Assembly: GCA_039105265.1 (NCBI GenBank)
Contig: JAPFFF010000009.1
Location: forward strand, 2,356,001 to 2,420,000
Direction: 5' to 3'
DNA from: Tritrichomonas musculus
Taxonomy: Eukaryota > Parabasalia > Tritrichomonadida > Tritrichomonadidae
DNA: 64,000 nt
The notes under the pieces are model-generated. The model did not search any database. It had not been told where the DNA came from and saw only the letters and a list, made by a program, of their open reading frames with translations. Of this stretch, positions 17,631 to 28,432 are shown one piece after another. The position numbers were made by a program, and so were the translations under genes. How positions within the stretch are numbered: the stretch's first letter is position 1; every line of letters starts with the position of its first letter.

Positions 17631-19160
17631 TTAAGATGGAGGTTGTTTTCTCCTTGGTTCCCTATTTAAAGCTACAGAATGATACCTCTTTGTATTTTTC
17701 TTATTCTTTTTCATAATTGATGTTAATCCCAAAGGGTGAGTTTCAGGCATGCATTTATATTTACTAACACCTGCTACAACATCAGGAGTTGTTGGAGGTA
17801 GAGCGTCAAGCATTGAAGTTGCTCTTTTAGCCGCATAACAGTTAGTAGATGATGAATGTGTTGCTTTTGGTGCAGGTTTCCCGTTTGGTAAAGATCGAGC
17901 TGATTGTTGTCTTTCATAAAATGCAGCCATGTTTTGAAAAGGCCGAATTGCTTTTTTTCTTTCTAAATCCAAAAAAGTAGATAATCTTTGTTTATGATCA
18001 TTGAAACATAATAACTCTTTATTATGCTGTTCTACTAAAGTTTGATAAGCTTGATTATAAGCGCATTTTGCTTTTTCTTTTGCTTCTTTTAATTCCTTTC
18101 TTTGAAGAGCGTCAGCTTGCTTTTTCAATTGCTCAGCTTCTTCGTATCTTTTTGAGAGAGCCAAAACTTTTTGAGACCTTCGCATAGATAGAAGCTTTTG
18201 TGATGATTTGTTGAAAGGAAGTAAAGTTTCTGGTTTGTCCCATTCTTCTTTTAACATTCTTAATTCTTCTTGTTGTCTTTCTTTTATTTTTTGCAGTTTT
18301 TCGTCTTCTTCTCTCAAAAAATCGCTATAAATCGTTTTGCATTCTTCTTCTTCTTTCTTCATCATGTAATTTGCTTTCTGTACTTTATTATCAACTTTTC
18401 TTTCTCTTCGTAATTCTCGATTTCCTTTACGACGGCGATAAGTTTCATTGACAATTTTATTGATTGCTTTATCTATAGTCGCTGCTTTTGGATAGTCACA
18501 ATTAAGAACAGCTTGCAATGATTCTGACTTTAGATGTTGAAGAACTTTCCCTTGAATTGCAAAAGGAGGGATGGTTCCTTTTTCTAGTAATAGATTTGAT
18601 GCAGCTATGATTTTGTCGTCATTATCAGAATTTTGAATATTCTGATCATCTTCTTTAGAATTAATATCAGTCGTGGTAGTTATGATTGTTGAGGATGCCG
18701 TTGTTGTCGAATTTGAATCGAATGAGGTATTAAAACTTGATTCTAGCAAAGCAGAATTTTGCTTTTGAGACTTATTATTAGATGAAGAATATGTTAAGTT
18801 GGTTCTTTTACTTCTGCGAGATGAAGACAATTCACGAGAATTATTTGACGCATATGATTGCTCAATTTCTTCTTTTTCGTTTGATTTGGATTTAGTTTCA
18901 ATTTCCGAGCCGCTCTCTTTTTCTGATTTATTTATTGAAATGGAGTCAGATTCTTTTTTTTCTTGTTTTTTTAATAAAGAAAATGATTGATCTGTAAAGA
19001 AAGACTCTAGATTATTTTTTTCAGTTTGGTGAGCAGCTGATGAATCCGTTTCAGGGTTTCGAATCGAAGTTGAATCAGTTACTAAGAAGTCAGAGTCGCC
19101 AGTTGAAAATTTATTATTACTGAGAGAAGATTGGTGAGAAAATTCTTCTTCTTCACTCAT
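17631..19160 (-). CDS. Large coiled-coil protein, Ser-rich N-terminus
   Basis: A 509-residue protein. Residues 1-180 are low complexity (Ser, Asn, Glu, Lys and Thr). Residues 190-415 are predicted long helices, with RRRKGNRELRRERKVDN and a KLLSMRRSQKVLALSKRYEEAEQLKKQADALQRKE core. The C-terminal 90 residues are Pro/Ser/basic. The central helical core (a pattern of small-protein-like 'LLSMR..ekvla..k.yeeA..lkk.ad.lek.E') recurs in several trichomonad and other protist coiled-coil proteins that I cannot name. Cytoskeletal or basal-body association is plausible for this type, but not shown. It lies tail-to-tail with Raptor. Confidence 0.75.
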   Translation of the reverse strand: MSEEEEFSHQSSLSNNKFSTGDSDFLVTDSTSIRNPETDSSAAHQTEKNNLESFFTDQSFSLLKKQEKKESDSISINKSEKESGSEIETKSKSNEKEEIEQSYASNNSRELSSSRRSKRTNLTYSSSNNKSQKQNSALLESSFNTSFDSNSTTTASSTIITTTTDINSKEDDQNIQNSDNDDKIIAASNLLLEKGTIPPFAIQGKVLQHLKSESLQAVLNCDYPKAATIDKAINKIVNETYRRRKGNRELRRERKVDNKVQKANYMMKKEEEECKTIYSDFLREEDEKLQKIKERQQEELRMLKEEWDKPETLLPFNKSSQKLLSMRRSQKVLALSKRYEEAEQLKKQADALQRKELKEAKEKAKCAYNQAYQTLVEQHNKELLCFNDHKQRLSTFLDLERKKAIRPFQNMAAFYERQQSARSLPNGKPAPKATHSSSTNCYAAKRATSMLDALPPTTPDVVAGVSKYKCMPETHPLGLTSIMKKNKKNTKRYHSVALNREPRRKQPPS

Positions 19161-19345
19161 TTTTTGAATTGAAAAATTTTGTATTTTTCAAAAAGTTCAA
19201 TCTAAATGAAATCGTTTTTACTATTTATTCTTTATGAAATAAGATAAAATGTTAAAAATTTCTTTTTACACGAGTCCATTAAATATTTTATTTAAATTTT
19301 TGATTAGGTTAAAAAAAAAAAAAAAGGGATAGAATGAAAAATGTT

Positions 19346-20944
19346 TCATTCAACAAAGCATGAAACACCTGGATCGTCTTGATTTTTATATTCAAGCTCT
19401 GGATTAAATGAATATTTGACTGACATTGGGATTTCAACTTTATCCAGATCAGATTTAGGGGAGTCCGAAGGTTTGCTAGGTGGATTGGCTGGTTTTGGAG
19501 AAAGAATAGAATCTTCTTTGTTTTGTAAATTATTTAATGGTTTCTTTTCAGTTGGATTTTCTTTTTGCATTTTATATATTATACGAACAAGTTCCGAATT
19601 TTTCATTGAAAGTTCTTTAACTCTTTTTGCTAGAGCTTCATTGTCTTTTAATATTTGTATTATATCTGAATTTTGATTTGTTAAATTATTATTTCCTTCT
19701 TTTTGCATTTTTGAGAAACGTTGTTGTAAATTACATAAATATTCTTGCACTCTCTTTACCTTTGATTCATCATTTTTCTTTGACATGTTTAACGAATTTT
19801 CAAGATCGTTAATTTGCTGTTTTAGCATTGAGTTTTCATTTTCTCTACGTCTTATTTTTGCATTTAATTGGGTGATAGCTTCATTGTTTTGTTCGATTTT
19901 TGCTTGAAGTTGCTTGTTCTTCTTTTTTAGCATTTCATAACTTTGAGGATTAATTGGGGTTGTTGTACTTGAAAATGATGTCTTATTTGGGATTGGAGGC
20001 TTAGGTGATTCTTGAGTTATATTTCGACTTGATAAGTTAAGGCTTTGATTTTGTGTGGAAGCAGGAGACGAAATTAAAGATTGAAATTCGTTAAAAGCTT
20101 GTATTGCACTATCACAAGTTTTCTCAAAACGCGAAATTTTGTCAAAAACGTTATTAATTCTATCTTGATCTTCATTTTTATTTGAAATTGAAGATTGTGA
20201 ATGCAACTCACTCGAAATTTGAGATTGTGAATCAGGTGCGGCACTAATTGATCTTACAGAATTATTATTTGACATTATCTGACTTTGAGAACTATCATAC
20301 AGCTGCTGCTTTAATTCAGAAATCTGTTTTTCTAAATCTTGTTTGTTAGATACTGTTTTCTGAACGCGTGCATTTAGCACATCAATGATTATTTTCATTC
20401 CTTTGATTTTTTGACGAGCTTTTTTATATTTTAATTCATAATTTACAGGTTGGGAGTCTTTTAATGATTGAGCAGATGAAGGTGTAGTAATTGATTTTTG
20501 ATCAATTACTAAATTTTGTATTTGATCATTATTTAATGAAACTGGAGAATCAATAGGAGTTTGTGGAGATAAAAGGCTTGAATTTAACTCTTTAGCTGGG
20601 AGTGAAGGTGATACAAAAGATTTTTTATCATCCAAATGATTTGATTTTGGGCTAATATTTGAAAGTGAAGGAGAAATTATTTTTTTCTGTTCAAACATGT
20701 TTGGTATTTGATCTTTATGCGACCGTGAGGGAGAAATGAACTGATCACTTAGAAAGATTGATAATTGATCTTTATTTGACTGTGATAAAGATTTAAATTT
20801 AATTGGTGATGGACTAATTTCAGAACTTGAAATTTCCAGAGTTGCCTTATTAAGTTTTCTCTGAGGATTTTTATCTTTAATTGAATTGCCCAAAAATTGG
20901 AAATTTTCTTTATGGCGATTTACATCATTGGAAACAGGTTTCAT
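19346..20944 (-). CDS. Coiled-coil protein with SP-rich N-terminus
   Basis: A 532-residue protein. The first 165 residues contain about ten spaced SPS/SPxxS motifs (ISPSPIKFKS, FISPSRSHKDQ, SFVSPSLPAK) in a repeated pattern of roughly 25 residues, typical of kinase-docking or phospho-regulated tails. From 170 to 235 and 335 to 480 it is coiled coil (LKKKNKQLQAKIEQNNEAI and similar). The C-terminus is Pro/Ser rich. There is no enzyme motif. It follows the preceding coiled-coil gene on the same strand with a 185-base gap. The function is unknown; cytoskeletal scaffolding is the generic expectation. Confidence 0.75.
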   Translation of the reverse strand: MKPVSNDVNRHKENFQFLGNSIKDKNPQRKLNKATLEISSSEISPSPIKFKSLSQSNKDQLSIFLSDQFISPSRSHKDQIPNMFEQKKIISPSLSNISPKSNHLDDKKSFVSPSLPAKELNSSLLSPQTPIDSPVSLNNDQIQNLVIDQKSITTPSSAQSLKDSQPVNYELKYKKARQKIKGMKIIIDVLNARVQKTVSNKQDLEKQISELKQQLYDSSQSQIMSNNNSVRSISAAPDSQSQISSELHSQSSISNKNEDQDRINNVFDKISRFEKTCDSAIQAFNEFQSLISSPASTQNQSLNLSSRNITQESPKPPIPNKTSFSSTTTPINPQSYEMLKKKNKQLQAKIEQNNEAITQLNAKIRRRENENSMLKQQINDLENSLNMSKKNDESKVKRVQEYLCNLQQRFSKMQKEGNNNLTNQNSDIIQILKDNEALAKRVKELSMKNSELVRIIYKMQKENPTEKKPLNNLQNKEDSILSPKPANPPSKPSDSPKSDLDKVEIPMSVKYSFNPELEYKNQDDPGVSCFVE

Positions 20945-21567
20945 TTAAAATAATACTTAAAAATTCTGAGGTATTTAAACTAAACGAATGATCAATCTCA
21001 CTCATAATATTTTGAAAATAAATTTCAAAAAGTCAAATATCTTTTGAAATGAATGATTTATATGTTGATAGCGATTTTAGCTTTTTTTACTATATATGGA
21101 TGTATTTAAACATTTTTTAAAAAACCAAAAATAATCAGGTATTCAAATAAACAGAATATTTTATATTAGTGAAATGAAGCTTTCCTCATAATATTGAAAT
21201 TATAGAGATATTTTATTCACTTTTGCACAGAAAAAGTCGAACTTTTCCAAGGGAAAAGTGAATTTTGAACATCCCTAATTGAAATCAAATTTGTTTTAAA
21301 TTCAGAAGAGTCTGGCCAAATTAATTTTTTGATAATTTTTTTATTTATCTTATCCTTAACAAAGGAAACCAACAATTTTAAAAAGTTATATGTTATTTAA
21401 ATCTTAAAATATGAATAAATGTATGACAAATAAATTAATATTTATTTCATCAGATGGAAAACAAAAGATTTTGATCTTAAGCCTAAGATCATGGAAGATT
21501 GAACTTTTTCAATATGTTTGACCAGATTTTTGACGATTAAAAATGATTCAAATTATTGTTTTTTGGA
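20945..21567. other. Divergent spacer with duplicated motif and hairpin
   Basis: AT-rich 623-base region between divergent genes. Two diverged copies of a block can be seen: AGGTATTTAAACTAAAC then CTCATAATATTTTGAAA (20969-21017), and AGGTATTCAAATAAAC then CTCATAATATTGAAA (21137-21200). Just after the second copy, TTCACTTTT (21216-21224) pairs with AAAAGTGAA (21254-21262), and a smaller inverted repeat lies inside. Confidence 0.45.
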
Positions 21568-24453
21568 ATGAACATAGATGAATCATCTATAATACTTGCA
21601 AAAGCTCTTCAAGGTGCTAAAGTTGGTGATAATTCACAACTTTCAATAATAGAGCAAATGAAAGAAAATCCAATTCAATATTGTCAGTCACTTTTACATA
21701 TCATCAAATCTGCTGAATCATTAATAACTACAGCTTTAATTGAACTTAAAAATATAATAAATTTAAAGTTTAAAACTTTCCCCCCAGATTTCATTCAATT
21801 TCTTTGCAATGAGTATATTGCACTCTTTATTAATATTAATGATCCAAACCAATTGCGTATTATGGTCCCCGTATTTATCAAATTATATGATTTTTTTGGA
21901 CAAAATTGGACAGATTTTCCATCTGTTTTTAATGTTCAGCCGGAGAAGATGACTTTTCAAATCGAATTATTATCTGAATTGTTACTAGATTTAAAGAAAA
22001 ACATTGAATTTATTCAAAATAATATGGGAATTTTTTTAAATTTAACATTAGCTGGACTTCAACAAGATGACTGGGATTTGCGACTTAAATGTATACGTGT
22101 TATAGTTCAAATTTCAGCACTTGATCCTGAAGCAGTTGCTCCTCATATAAACATAATATTATCTTTTATTCAAAATTCATCAAAAATGCCCGAACAATTA
22201 TTTTTTGCTTTATGGCTCGAATTTAATTCTCTTACTAGTTTTTTTGAATTTCAGCAAGACCAACTTCAAATAATTTTTCAATCCGTGATTCAATCTCTCG
22301 AATCAGAACATCTCACAGCAGATGCAAAATTGGAAGCACTATCAACTTTAACTTTTCTTCCATTTCTCAACGAGCAATCCGCAATGAACATCCTCAATCA
22401 AATTTTCAATTTAGCCATAATCAAATTGCAAGCAGGCGAATTCTTAGATTCAGCTTCAGATGTATTTGAAAAAGTAATTGAAGACTACGGTGTTCAATCG
22501 CCATACAGATTTTTGAAAGAAAAAATTGCAAGTTCAATGAGTTCAAATACAGCAGTTGCGGAAACGGTTAGTGTTTCATTATACATACTACAATCATTAA
22601 TAGATAGAGTAGAAGCACAAATACGAAATGACTGGCAATTTTTCAATCAAATAATTGATAATGTTTCAAAATCCAAGCCCGAAGAAAATCCTCTTCTTAT
22701 AGAATCATGTTTGAGGTTTATTTCATCATTAAACAGCAACTTTGAAATGCAAATTTTGGGGTCTCACTTATTTGCTGATTTTACAATTCCATTGATAGTC
22801 AGTCCATCTCCTGAAATTCGTCACCACGCTCGAAATGCTGTCTATAAATCAATGGATAATGTCTCAGTGCCCGTTGCTGGCATTGCAGATAAGATATGGT
22901 CAATTAATTCAAAAGTAGCCGATGATGAATATGAATATTTATTGATTTTAGCTAAAGCCATTGAACAAGAGAGTGACCAATTTGAAACAGAAAAAGCTCT
23001 TCAAATGTCTCAATTTTTGATTACATGTTTAAATAGTGATAATGAAAAGATGGTAATTGGTGCTCTTTCAGTAGCAATTATTTTAGTTATGTCAAATGAA
23101 GCTGTTCATGGAATTCTTCTTCAACCAACAATAGAAACAATTCAAAAATGCCTCAGTTCTGAATCAACAAAGGTCCAAATTAACGGTTTAAATGCAATGA
23201 GTTCACTTTTCCCGAATTTCAAAAATCTATTCCAACAAGAGTCAATACAAAAAGTCGAACAATTGATACATGGTCAAGATACAAAGCTTGTCGAACAAGC
23301 TGCAACCTGTTTTTTCGTTATAGCTAAAGAATTGGGCCAAAAAATGGTTATCGATAATATCATCCCAATCTTTCAACAATGGATCATCTCACAAAATGAA
23401 GATTACTTCACTGTAGCTGTTACGGCTGTTCAATCGCTTGCTCCTGTTCTTGATCCAGCTAAAATATCAGAGGTTGTTGGTAATATTTGTGAAGTTGCGA
23501 TGAAAACAAGTGATGAAGAAATTGCTTCTGATTGTTTCGATGCTATTGCTGCTATATTAAGTAAAACAGATATTTTAGCTCGCCCAAAGATTTATCAAAC
23601 GGCATTATCATTATCACTTGCATTTCTTAGAGGTGAATTTGCGATTAGTCATGAATGTGCGCCTTTAGATTGTGATTTTGTATTAAGTACAATAATGTCG
23701 TATGCAGGACTTCTTTGTGAATTACTCCATTTCAAGCATGAGATGAACTCGTTTATTTTTGAATTTGCTCAATCTTTGATCGCAACGCAAAATATTGATT
23801 ATATTGATATTGCTTTAAGCGTTCTTAGTGATGGTATTTTGTTTGATGGATTTTATCAGCCACAACAAAAAGCGTTTATTATTTCATATATTATGAAATT
23901 ATTTGACCCTGAAACAAATATCGTTTTAATACATGGAATTGCAAATGCATTTCTTTGCTTGATTGAAAAAGATAATATAACAATAGAAGCTTGTAATAAG
24001 TGCAATCCAGCTATAATCCAATGGTGGAAAAATATATATAGCACAATGAAAGATATAACGTTACCAACTCTTACAAATCTTTCTATGCTTATTTGGTTGA
24101 TTGCATTGAAATATGGAATATTAATTCCTGATGTTTTTGCACAGTCTTTTGAATTATTCCCGCCAAAAGACAAGAATGATACACTCAAAATGTGTGAAAT
24201 GTTAATGCAAATTGTAAACAACCAGCAATTGAAGGAAACTTTCGCAATCCCAATTGCATTAGCTATATCAAAACTTTTAATACTACCTAAAATGATGTTA
24301 ATCAAAAAAGAAATCAGTGATGATATGATAATGAACCTTGGAAGTATTCTAAATGGTTTATTCAGTTCTGATCAAAAAGTTCAAGAAGCAATTACACATC
24401 AATATGAAAACTCACAAGTTTCACAAAGCAGAATTATGAATTTTATCCATTAA
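21568..24453 (+). CDS. Importin-beta-like HEAT-repeat protein
   Basis: A 961-residue all-helical protein from the ATG at 21568 (MNIDESSIILAKALQG), the first ATG of the frame. It is a continuous stack of HEAT-type helix pairs from end to end. There is an N-terminal segment like the importin-beta start (SLLHIIKSAESLITTALIELKNII), middle helices with the repeat-typical proline and asparagine positions (for example DDWDLRLKCIRVIVQISAL near 175), and a C-terminal part with SFELFPPKDKNDTLKMCEMLMQI that resembles the late HEAT repeats of the IPO4/IPO5 group. Such karyopherins carry cargo through nuclear pores with Ran-GTP. Length (about 960) is right for the family. The exact paralogue cannot be fixed by eye. 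Other HEAT proteins are the alternative. Confidence 0.6.
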   Translation: MNIDESSIILAKALQGAKVGDNSQLSIIEQMKENPIQYCQSLLHIIKSAESLITTALIELKNIINLKFKTFPPDFIQFLCNEYIALFININDPNQLRIMVPVFIKLYDFFGQNWTDFPSVFNVQPEKMTFQIELLSELLLDLKKNIEFIQNNMGIFLNLTLAGLQQDDWDLRLKCIRVIVQISALDPEAVAPHINIILSFIQNSSKMPEQLFFALWLEFNSLTSFFEFQQDQLQIIFQSVIQSLESEHLTADAKLEALSTLTFLPFLNEQSAMNILNQIFNLAIIKLQAGEFLDSASDVFEKVIEDYGVQSPYRFLKEKIASSMSSNTAVAETVSVSLYILQSLIDRVEAQIRNDWQFFNQIIDNVSKSKPEENPLLIESCLRFISSLNSNFEMQILGSHLFADFTIPLIVSPSPEIRHHARNAVYKSMDNVSVPVAGIADKIWSINSKVADDEYEYLLILAKAIEQESDQFETEKALQMSQFLITCLNSDNEKMVIGALSVAIILVMSNEAVHGILLQPTIETIQKCLSSESTKVQINGLNAMSSLFPNFKNLFQQESIQKVEQLIHGQDTKLVEQAATCFFVIAKELGQKMVIDNIIPIFQQWIISQNEDYFTVAVTAVQSLAPVLDPAKISEVVGNICEVAMKTSDEEIASDCFDAIAAILSKTDILARPKIYQTALSLSLAFLRGEFAISHECAPLDCDFVLSTIMSYAGLLCELLHFKHEMNSFIFEFAQSLIATQNIDYIDIALSVLSDGILFDGFYQPQQKAFIISYIMKLFDPETNIVLIHGIANAFLCLIEKDNITIEACNKCNPAIIQWWKNIYSTMKDITLPTLTNLSMLIWLIALKYGILIPDVFAQSFELFPPKDKNDTLKMCEMLMQIVNNQQLKETFAIPIALAISKLLILPKMMLIKKEISDDMIMNLGSILNGLFSSDQKVQEAITHQYENSQVSQSRIMNFIH

Positions 24454-25314
24454 ATTGATTATCTTAGGGTTTTATGCACTCTAATGTCTACATTGATCTG
24501 TATTTGTGATTCTTCTCTGTTAATATCGAACTTATTTTTATTGTTTATGATATAATATTATATATAATTAAAGCATATTGAGTTTTAAAACTATTGTTTT
24601 TATCCGAGTTTCTATAAATTATTTTTATTTGTTAATAAATCACTAAATGATGAAATGTTATTATAACGAATAATATTGTCTTTAAAAAGTCGATTTTTTT
24701 CTGTTTATATGTGGTCCGCTTATAGAATAAAAAATTTTATTAATCGCTTTGATATATCCTACAATTCATTATATCATTTTAAATTAGTAAATTAATATGT
24801 TTATGTATATAAGTAAATTTATAAAAATATTAAAAAATAAACATTGTAGCAATTTTTTTATCAGAAATTCATTAAATAAAGATTCTTTAGATTGTTTTCT
24901 GAAAAAGAAATGGAAATCAGTTTATACTTGATTCTCTGGTGCTATATTTGTAATTATATAAAATAGTATACAAAATGAAATATCAAGCCAGTTAGCTCTA
25001 TTTTTTCTGAATTGTAAATGAATTCAACTTATTATTCCAATTTCAGATTTTGATTTCAAAAACTATTCTCAAAGGTATAATGAAAGAAGCATTCTATTAG
25101 AAAGATTTAAAAAAGAATTATATTTTTCCTTCATAAAAAAGTAATGATTGATGCCAATTGGTTCATATTTCTAAAAAAAGTTTTTTATCAATTGTTTTCA
25201 ATTTTTCAATGATTAGGTATATATATGTTCAGAAATTTTAAGTAGTCAAAATTCAGAATGGTTAATTTGGTCAAATTAGTTCACAAATTCTGAATATAGA
25301 AAAAGTGTCATTTA
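24454..25314. other. Intergenic, with hairpin upstream of the next gene
   Basis: 861 bases of AT-rich sequence between two plus-strand genes. I see no gene. Close to the next start, ATTCAGAAT (25251-25259) and ATTCTGAAT (25287-25295) form an inverted repeat with a 27-base loop, ending 19 bases before the ATG. Confidence 0.55.
25308..25314 (+). promoter_or_regulatory. Candidate initiator (Inr)
   Basis: TCATTTA directly abuts the ATG at 25315, matching the trichomonad initiator type TCA(C/T)(T/A). The position implies an almost leaderless mRNA, which is usual in these organisms. Confidence 0.5.
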
Positions 25315-27978
25315 ATGGCTCTACTGTGTTACCTACTGGTTGCCCTCACACGGTCCGCCGTTGATGCGTATACAATGGGCAAAGAAGTTTCTGAACTTAT
25401 GCGTTTCCAACATCAAAGTGGTGGTTTTTACGACAGCGTTCGAGAAGCAAACGCACGTGATACATTTCGCGCTACATGGGTAGCTTCAATTTATGGTGCT
25501 TTTGGTTACATCAATACACGTTCATGCTTCAGATGGTTCCAAACCTTACGTAATCGTGATGGAGGTGCAGGTCTTTCTCCAGGTTCAAGATCAACCGTTT
25601 ATTCAACATTCTGCTATTTCCATACCGCAATTCTTCTTTCACCAGAATCACTCGATGTTCTCAGAATTATCGAATTCCTCAAGTCTTGCTTTGATCCATC
25701 TTCTGGTCTTTTCCGCGATTCACTCGATGCTGAACCTTCTATCGAAGCAACATACTATGCTTATGAACTTTTATCTCGTTTCCGTGATGCAGATCTCAAC
25801 TGGCTTCAACCATACGTTATTCAAGCTTATATCAACGATCATTTGAATGACGACCACTTCGAATTCGATGGAATCTCACCACTTAAGGCTCAACTTTGGG
25901 CTGGATCCGTTGCAAAATTTGTCAGCCTTACTGTTCCTTATCATCGTATTTCTCAATATGTTGTCAATTTAATTGAACAAGGAATCAAGGATGATACTCT
26001 TAGCAACGAGGAAGCTGCTTCTGCCGCAACTCTTCTTAAGTTCTTTGGCGATGAACCAATCCCAGAACAATTAACACAATGGTTCAAATCATCAGGATCC
26101 CTTGCTGATTTATTCTTCATCAACCAAATTATTGTTGCAACAGGAGAAGTTTCTAAATTCTTTGAAGTTAAAGTTCTCGCTGTTACACCAGAAAACCAAG
26201 TTATTGACTTTGAAAAAGATGGACTTAAATACCAACAACTTGTTCACCCAGCCGTAACAATTTCATCACTTGGTCGTTTTGTCAACCCAATGTTGAATGT
26301 CAACATCACAACCCATATTGGAGATGAAACACCTTATTCTGAAACACTTAAAATTGACTATCACACAGGACTTTTCAATTCGCAACGTTTCAGCCAAGTT
26401 GGAAAACTTGGAAGAATGCAAATCGATGTTGTTGCATGGCTCCAAAACGAACTTGGATCCCCAGTCTTCATTACCAAAACAGCTGTTTCACGTATTTCTC
26501 TTCCTATTGATATCTCATGTGATGCATGGCTTCATGCTGATGAAATCATCCCAGTAGGCGGTGAAATTCAACCAGGTGTTAACTTCCGCGTTAACCTTAA
26601 TGGAAAATTGGATGACATTCAAATCCATGAATCAACTGCAGTTACCTTCCAAGTTACTGATCCTTCAGGCGCTATCTTAGCTCACAACTTCGAAGAATTC
26701 AAAGAGCAATTAGAATTTACATGGAACCTTCCTGCTCTCGCTATTCCAGTTGGCAACCTCGTTGTTACAGTCGAAATTGGTGACACAGAAAACGGAATCC
26801 ACACAAGAAAAGATTTTGAATACAAACTTACTGGCGTTATGGCAGCAACCAATGTCGAAGTTCCAACAAACTTGAAACTTAGTGATGTTCTTCGTGTTAA
26901 AATGACACCAGCTATTAAGACAGGTGACCAGTATGTTCCATTCTCAAATCAAAAGTTCTTTGAAGGAGAACTTAAAGATGCAACAGGTGAAACATTCTTC
27001 CCACAAACAGCATCTGAATCTCAAAAATACTCAATGAGAGTCAGCGTTGGTGGTGTCACTGTTAAAACAGTTGAAGGTGAAGTTCAAGAAGACAATAACA
27101 CCTTAGTTGTTGAATTCGAAACAAATGTTAACGAAAACCTTGACTTTGCTACTGGATTCAAGATTGATTTCTTGTTCGATGCAGACAATACGGCATCAAT
27201 CCCACTTGAATGTGAACATGAAAACTTTGTTAAGGTTTCATCAAACGTTGTTTATGAAGGTGATGTCCTTGAATCAGGTACAGTTGAATATGGACAAAAG
27301 TTCCAAATTGAATTCCGTCTTAAAGATCAAGACAGCGGCAAATATCTTGAAGCAGGTTATGCCTATCCAGTTATCTGCCTCCTCCGTCCAAGTGACCGCG
27401 CTGTTCTTATTGAGAAGAAGGCTAAAATCAATGATGACAAATATAAGGCCAAAATCAAGATCACTGTTGCTGTTGAAAATGGACCAGCCCTTATTGCAAT
27501 CATGATCCGTAAAGGTGATGAACTTGTACCAGTTCTTAACTCCAACAATGAACCACAACAAAGTGGAGTTACTGTTACTGGTGATTTAACCATTGAATCA
27601 AATATTGTTGAAGCTCAAAAGATTGTTGTTGTTGACTTCATTACCACTTACAAAGGTAGCCCAGTCGGTGGTGCTTCTTTGAAAGGAAAGATATACGATA
27701 GCCAAAACAATCTTGTTGCAGAATTACCACTTGCTCAAATGAAATATGGATCACGCCTTTCATGGGAATCTGGAAATCTTAAAGGACAATATAAAATACA
27801 GATCAGCCGTATTCATTCCGTTAGTGAACAACCATTCTATGAAAAGACTATCACTGTAGAAAGCCCAATTGTTTCTGTAATCCACAGATTACCAATTGAA
27901 GGAATCACCCTTGCTCTCTCTTTCATCATCTTCGTATGGAGTATCCGAATCAGGAAGTCCATCCAACTAGCCAAATAA
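25315..27978 (+). CDS. Large secreted/ER type I membrane protein, toroid-like N-terminus
   Basis: An 887-residue protein with a signal peptide (residues 1-19, MALLCYLLVALTRSAVDAYT) and one C-terminal membrane span (about 862-880) followed by a short basic tail. Residues 20-290 are helical pairs with GGFYDSVRE, RDGGAGLSPGSRSTVYSTFCY and SSGLFRDS segments, like the alpha/alpha toroid of prenyltransferase/terpene-cyclase-type proteins. Residues 300-850 are beta-rich, like several Ig-type domains. The overall order loosely recalls ribophorin II (OST subunit), but I see no decisive motif. Codon use is less AT-biased than in neighbours (frequent third-position C), usually a sign of strong expression. 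It is probably abundant in the ER or at the surface. Confidence 0.75.
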   Translation: MALLCYLLVALTRSAVDAYTMGKEVSELMRFQHQSGGFYDSVREANARDTFRATWVASIYGAFGYINTRSCFRWFQTLRNRDGGAGLSPGSRSTVYSTFCYFHTAILLSPESLDVLRIIEFLKSCFDPSSGLFRDSLDAEPSIEATYYAYELLSRFRDADLNWLQPYVIQAYINDHLNDDHFEFDGISPLKAQLWAGSVAKFVSLTVPYHRISQYVVNLIEQGIKDDTLSNEEAASAATLLKFFGDEPIPEQLTQWFKSSGSLADLFFINQIIVATGEVSKFFEVKVLAVTPENQVIDFEKDGLKYQQLVHPAVTISSLGRFVNPMLNVNITTHIGDETPYSETLKIDYHTGLFNSQRFSQVGKLGRMQIDVVAWLQNELGSPVFITKTAVSRISLPIDISCDAWLHADEIIPVGGEIQPGVNFRVNLNGKLDDIQIHESTAVTFQVTDPSGAILAHNFEEFKEQLEFTWNLPALAIPVGNLVVTVEIGDTENGIHTRKDFEYKLTGVMAATNVEVPTNLKLSDVLRVKMTPAIKTGDQYVPFSNQKFFEGELKDATGETFFPQTASESQKYSMRVSVGGVTVKTVEGEVQEDNNTLVVEFETNVNENLDFATGFKIDFLFDADNTASIPLECEHENFVKVSSNVVYEGDVLESGTVEYGQKFQIEFRLKDQDSGKYLEAGYAYPVICLLRPSDRAVLIEKKAKINDDKYKAKIKITVAVENGPALIAIMIRKGDELVPVLNSNNEPQQSGVTVTGDLTIESNIVEAQKIVVVDFITTYKGSPVGGASLKGKIYDSQNNLVAELPLAQMKYGSRLSWESGNLKGQYKIQISRIHSVSEQPFYEKTITVESPIVSVIHRLPIEGITLALSFIIFVWSIRIRKSIQLAK

Positions 27979-28224
27979 ATTTCTTTCTTCTTATTTGGTT
28001 ATCCAAAATATAATACAGTCTTTATTAGACTAATCTAAACAAATTTCTTTTTTAATTCACTTTTTTTTTTTTTGAAGATATTGATATTTTATATTACCTT
28101 TTTTGTGTTTTCCTTCCGTATAATGGTCAACATAACTTAAAAAAAGAGAACTTGCAAGATATTCTGGCCCAGAATATTTTAATATTTTTTTTTTATAAAA
28201 ATCAAAAAATTGGATAGATTTTTA

Positions 28225-28284
28225 CCATCACTGGACAAGCCTCATATTTTATATATATCGGCCTCATACTAATTGTGAAAGCAA
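28225..28284. repeat. Left terminal inverted repeat region of pogo-like element
   Basis: Outer repeat 28225-28237 plus inner repeat 28261-28284. Both are matched in inverse orientation at the other end. Confidence 0.88.
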
Positions 28285-28432
28285 AACAAAATTTTGAAAG
28301 AGAATTTCTGATTTTTTTTTTTTAATAGAAAAATTTGAATTCATAATATGAGGTTGATTTAAATAGTTTATTATAATTCTATATTTTTTTGTGACATGCT
28401 ATATGAAAAGGTGGTTGAATAATTAATAATTA

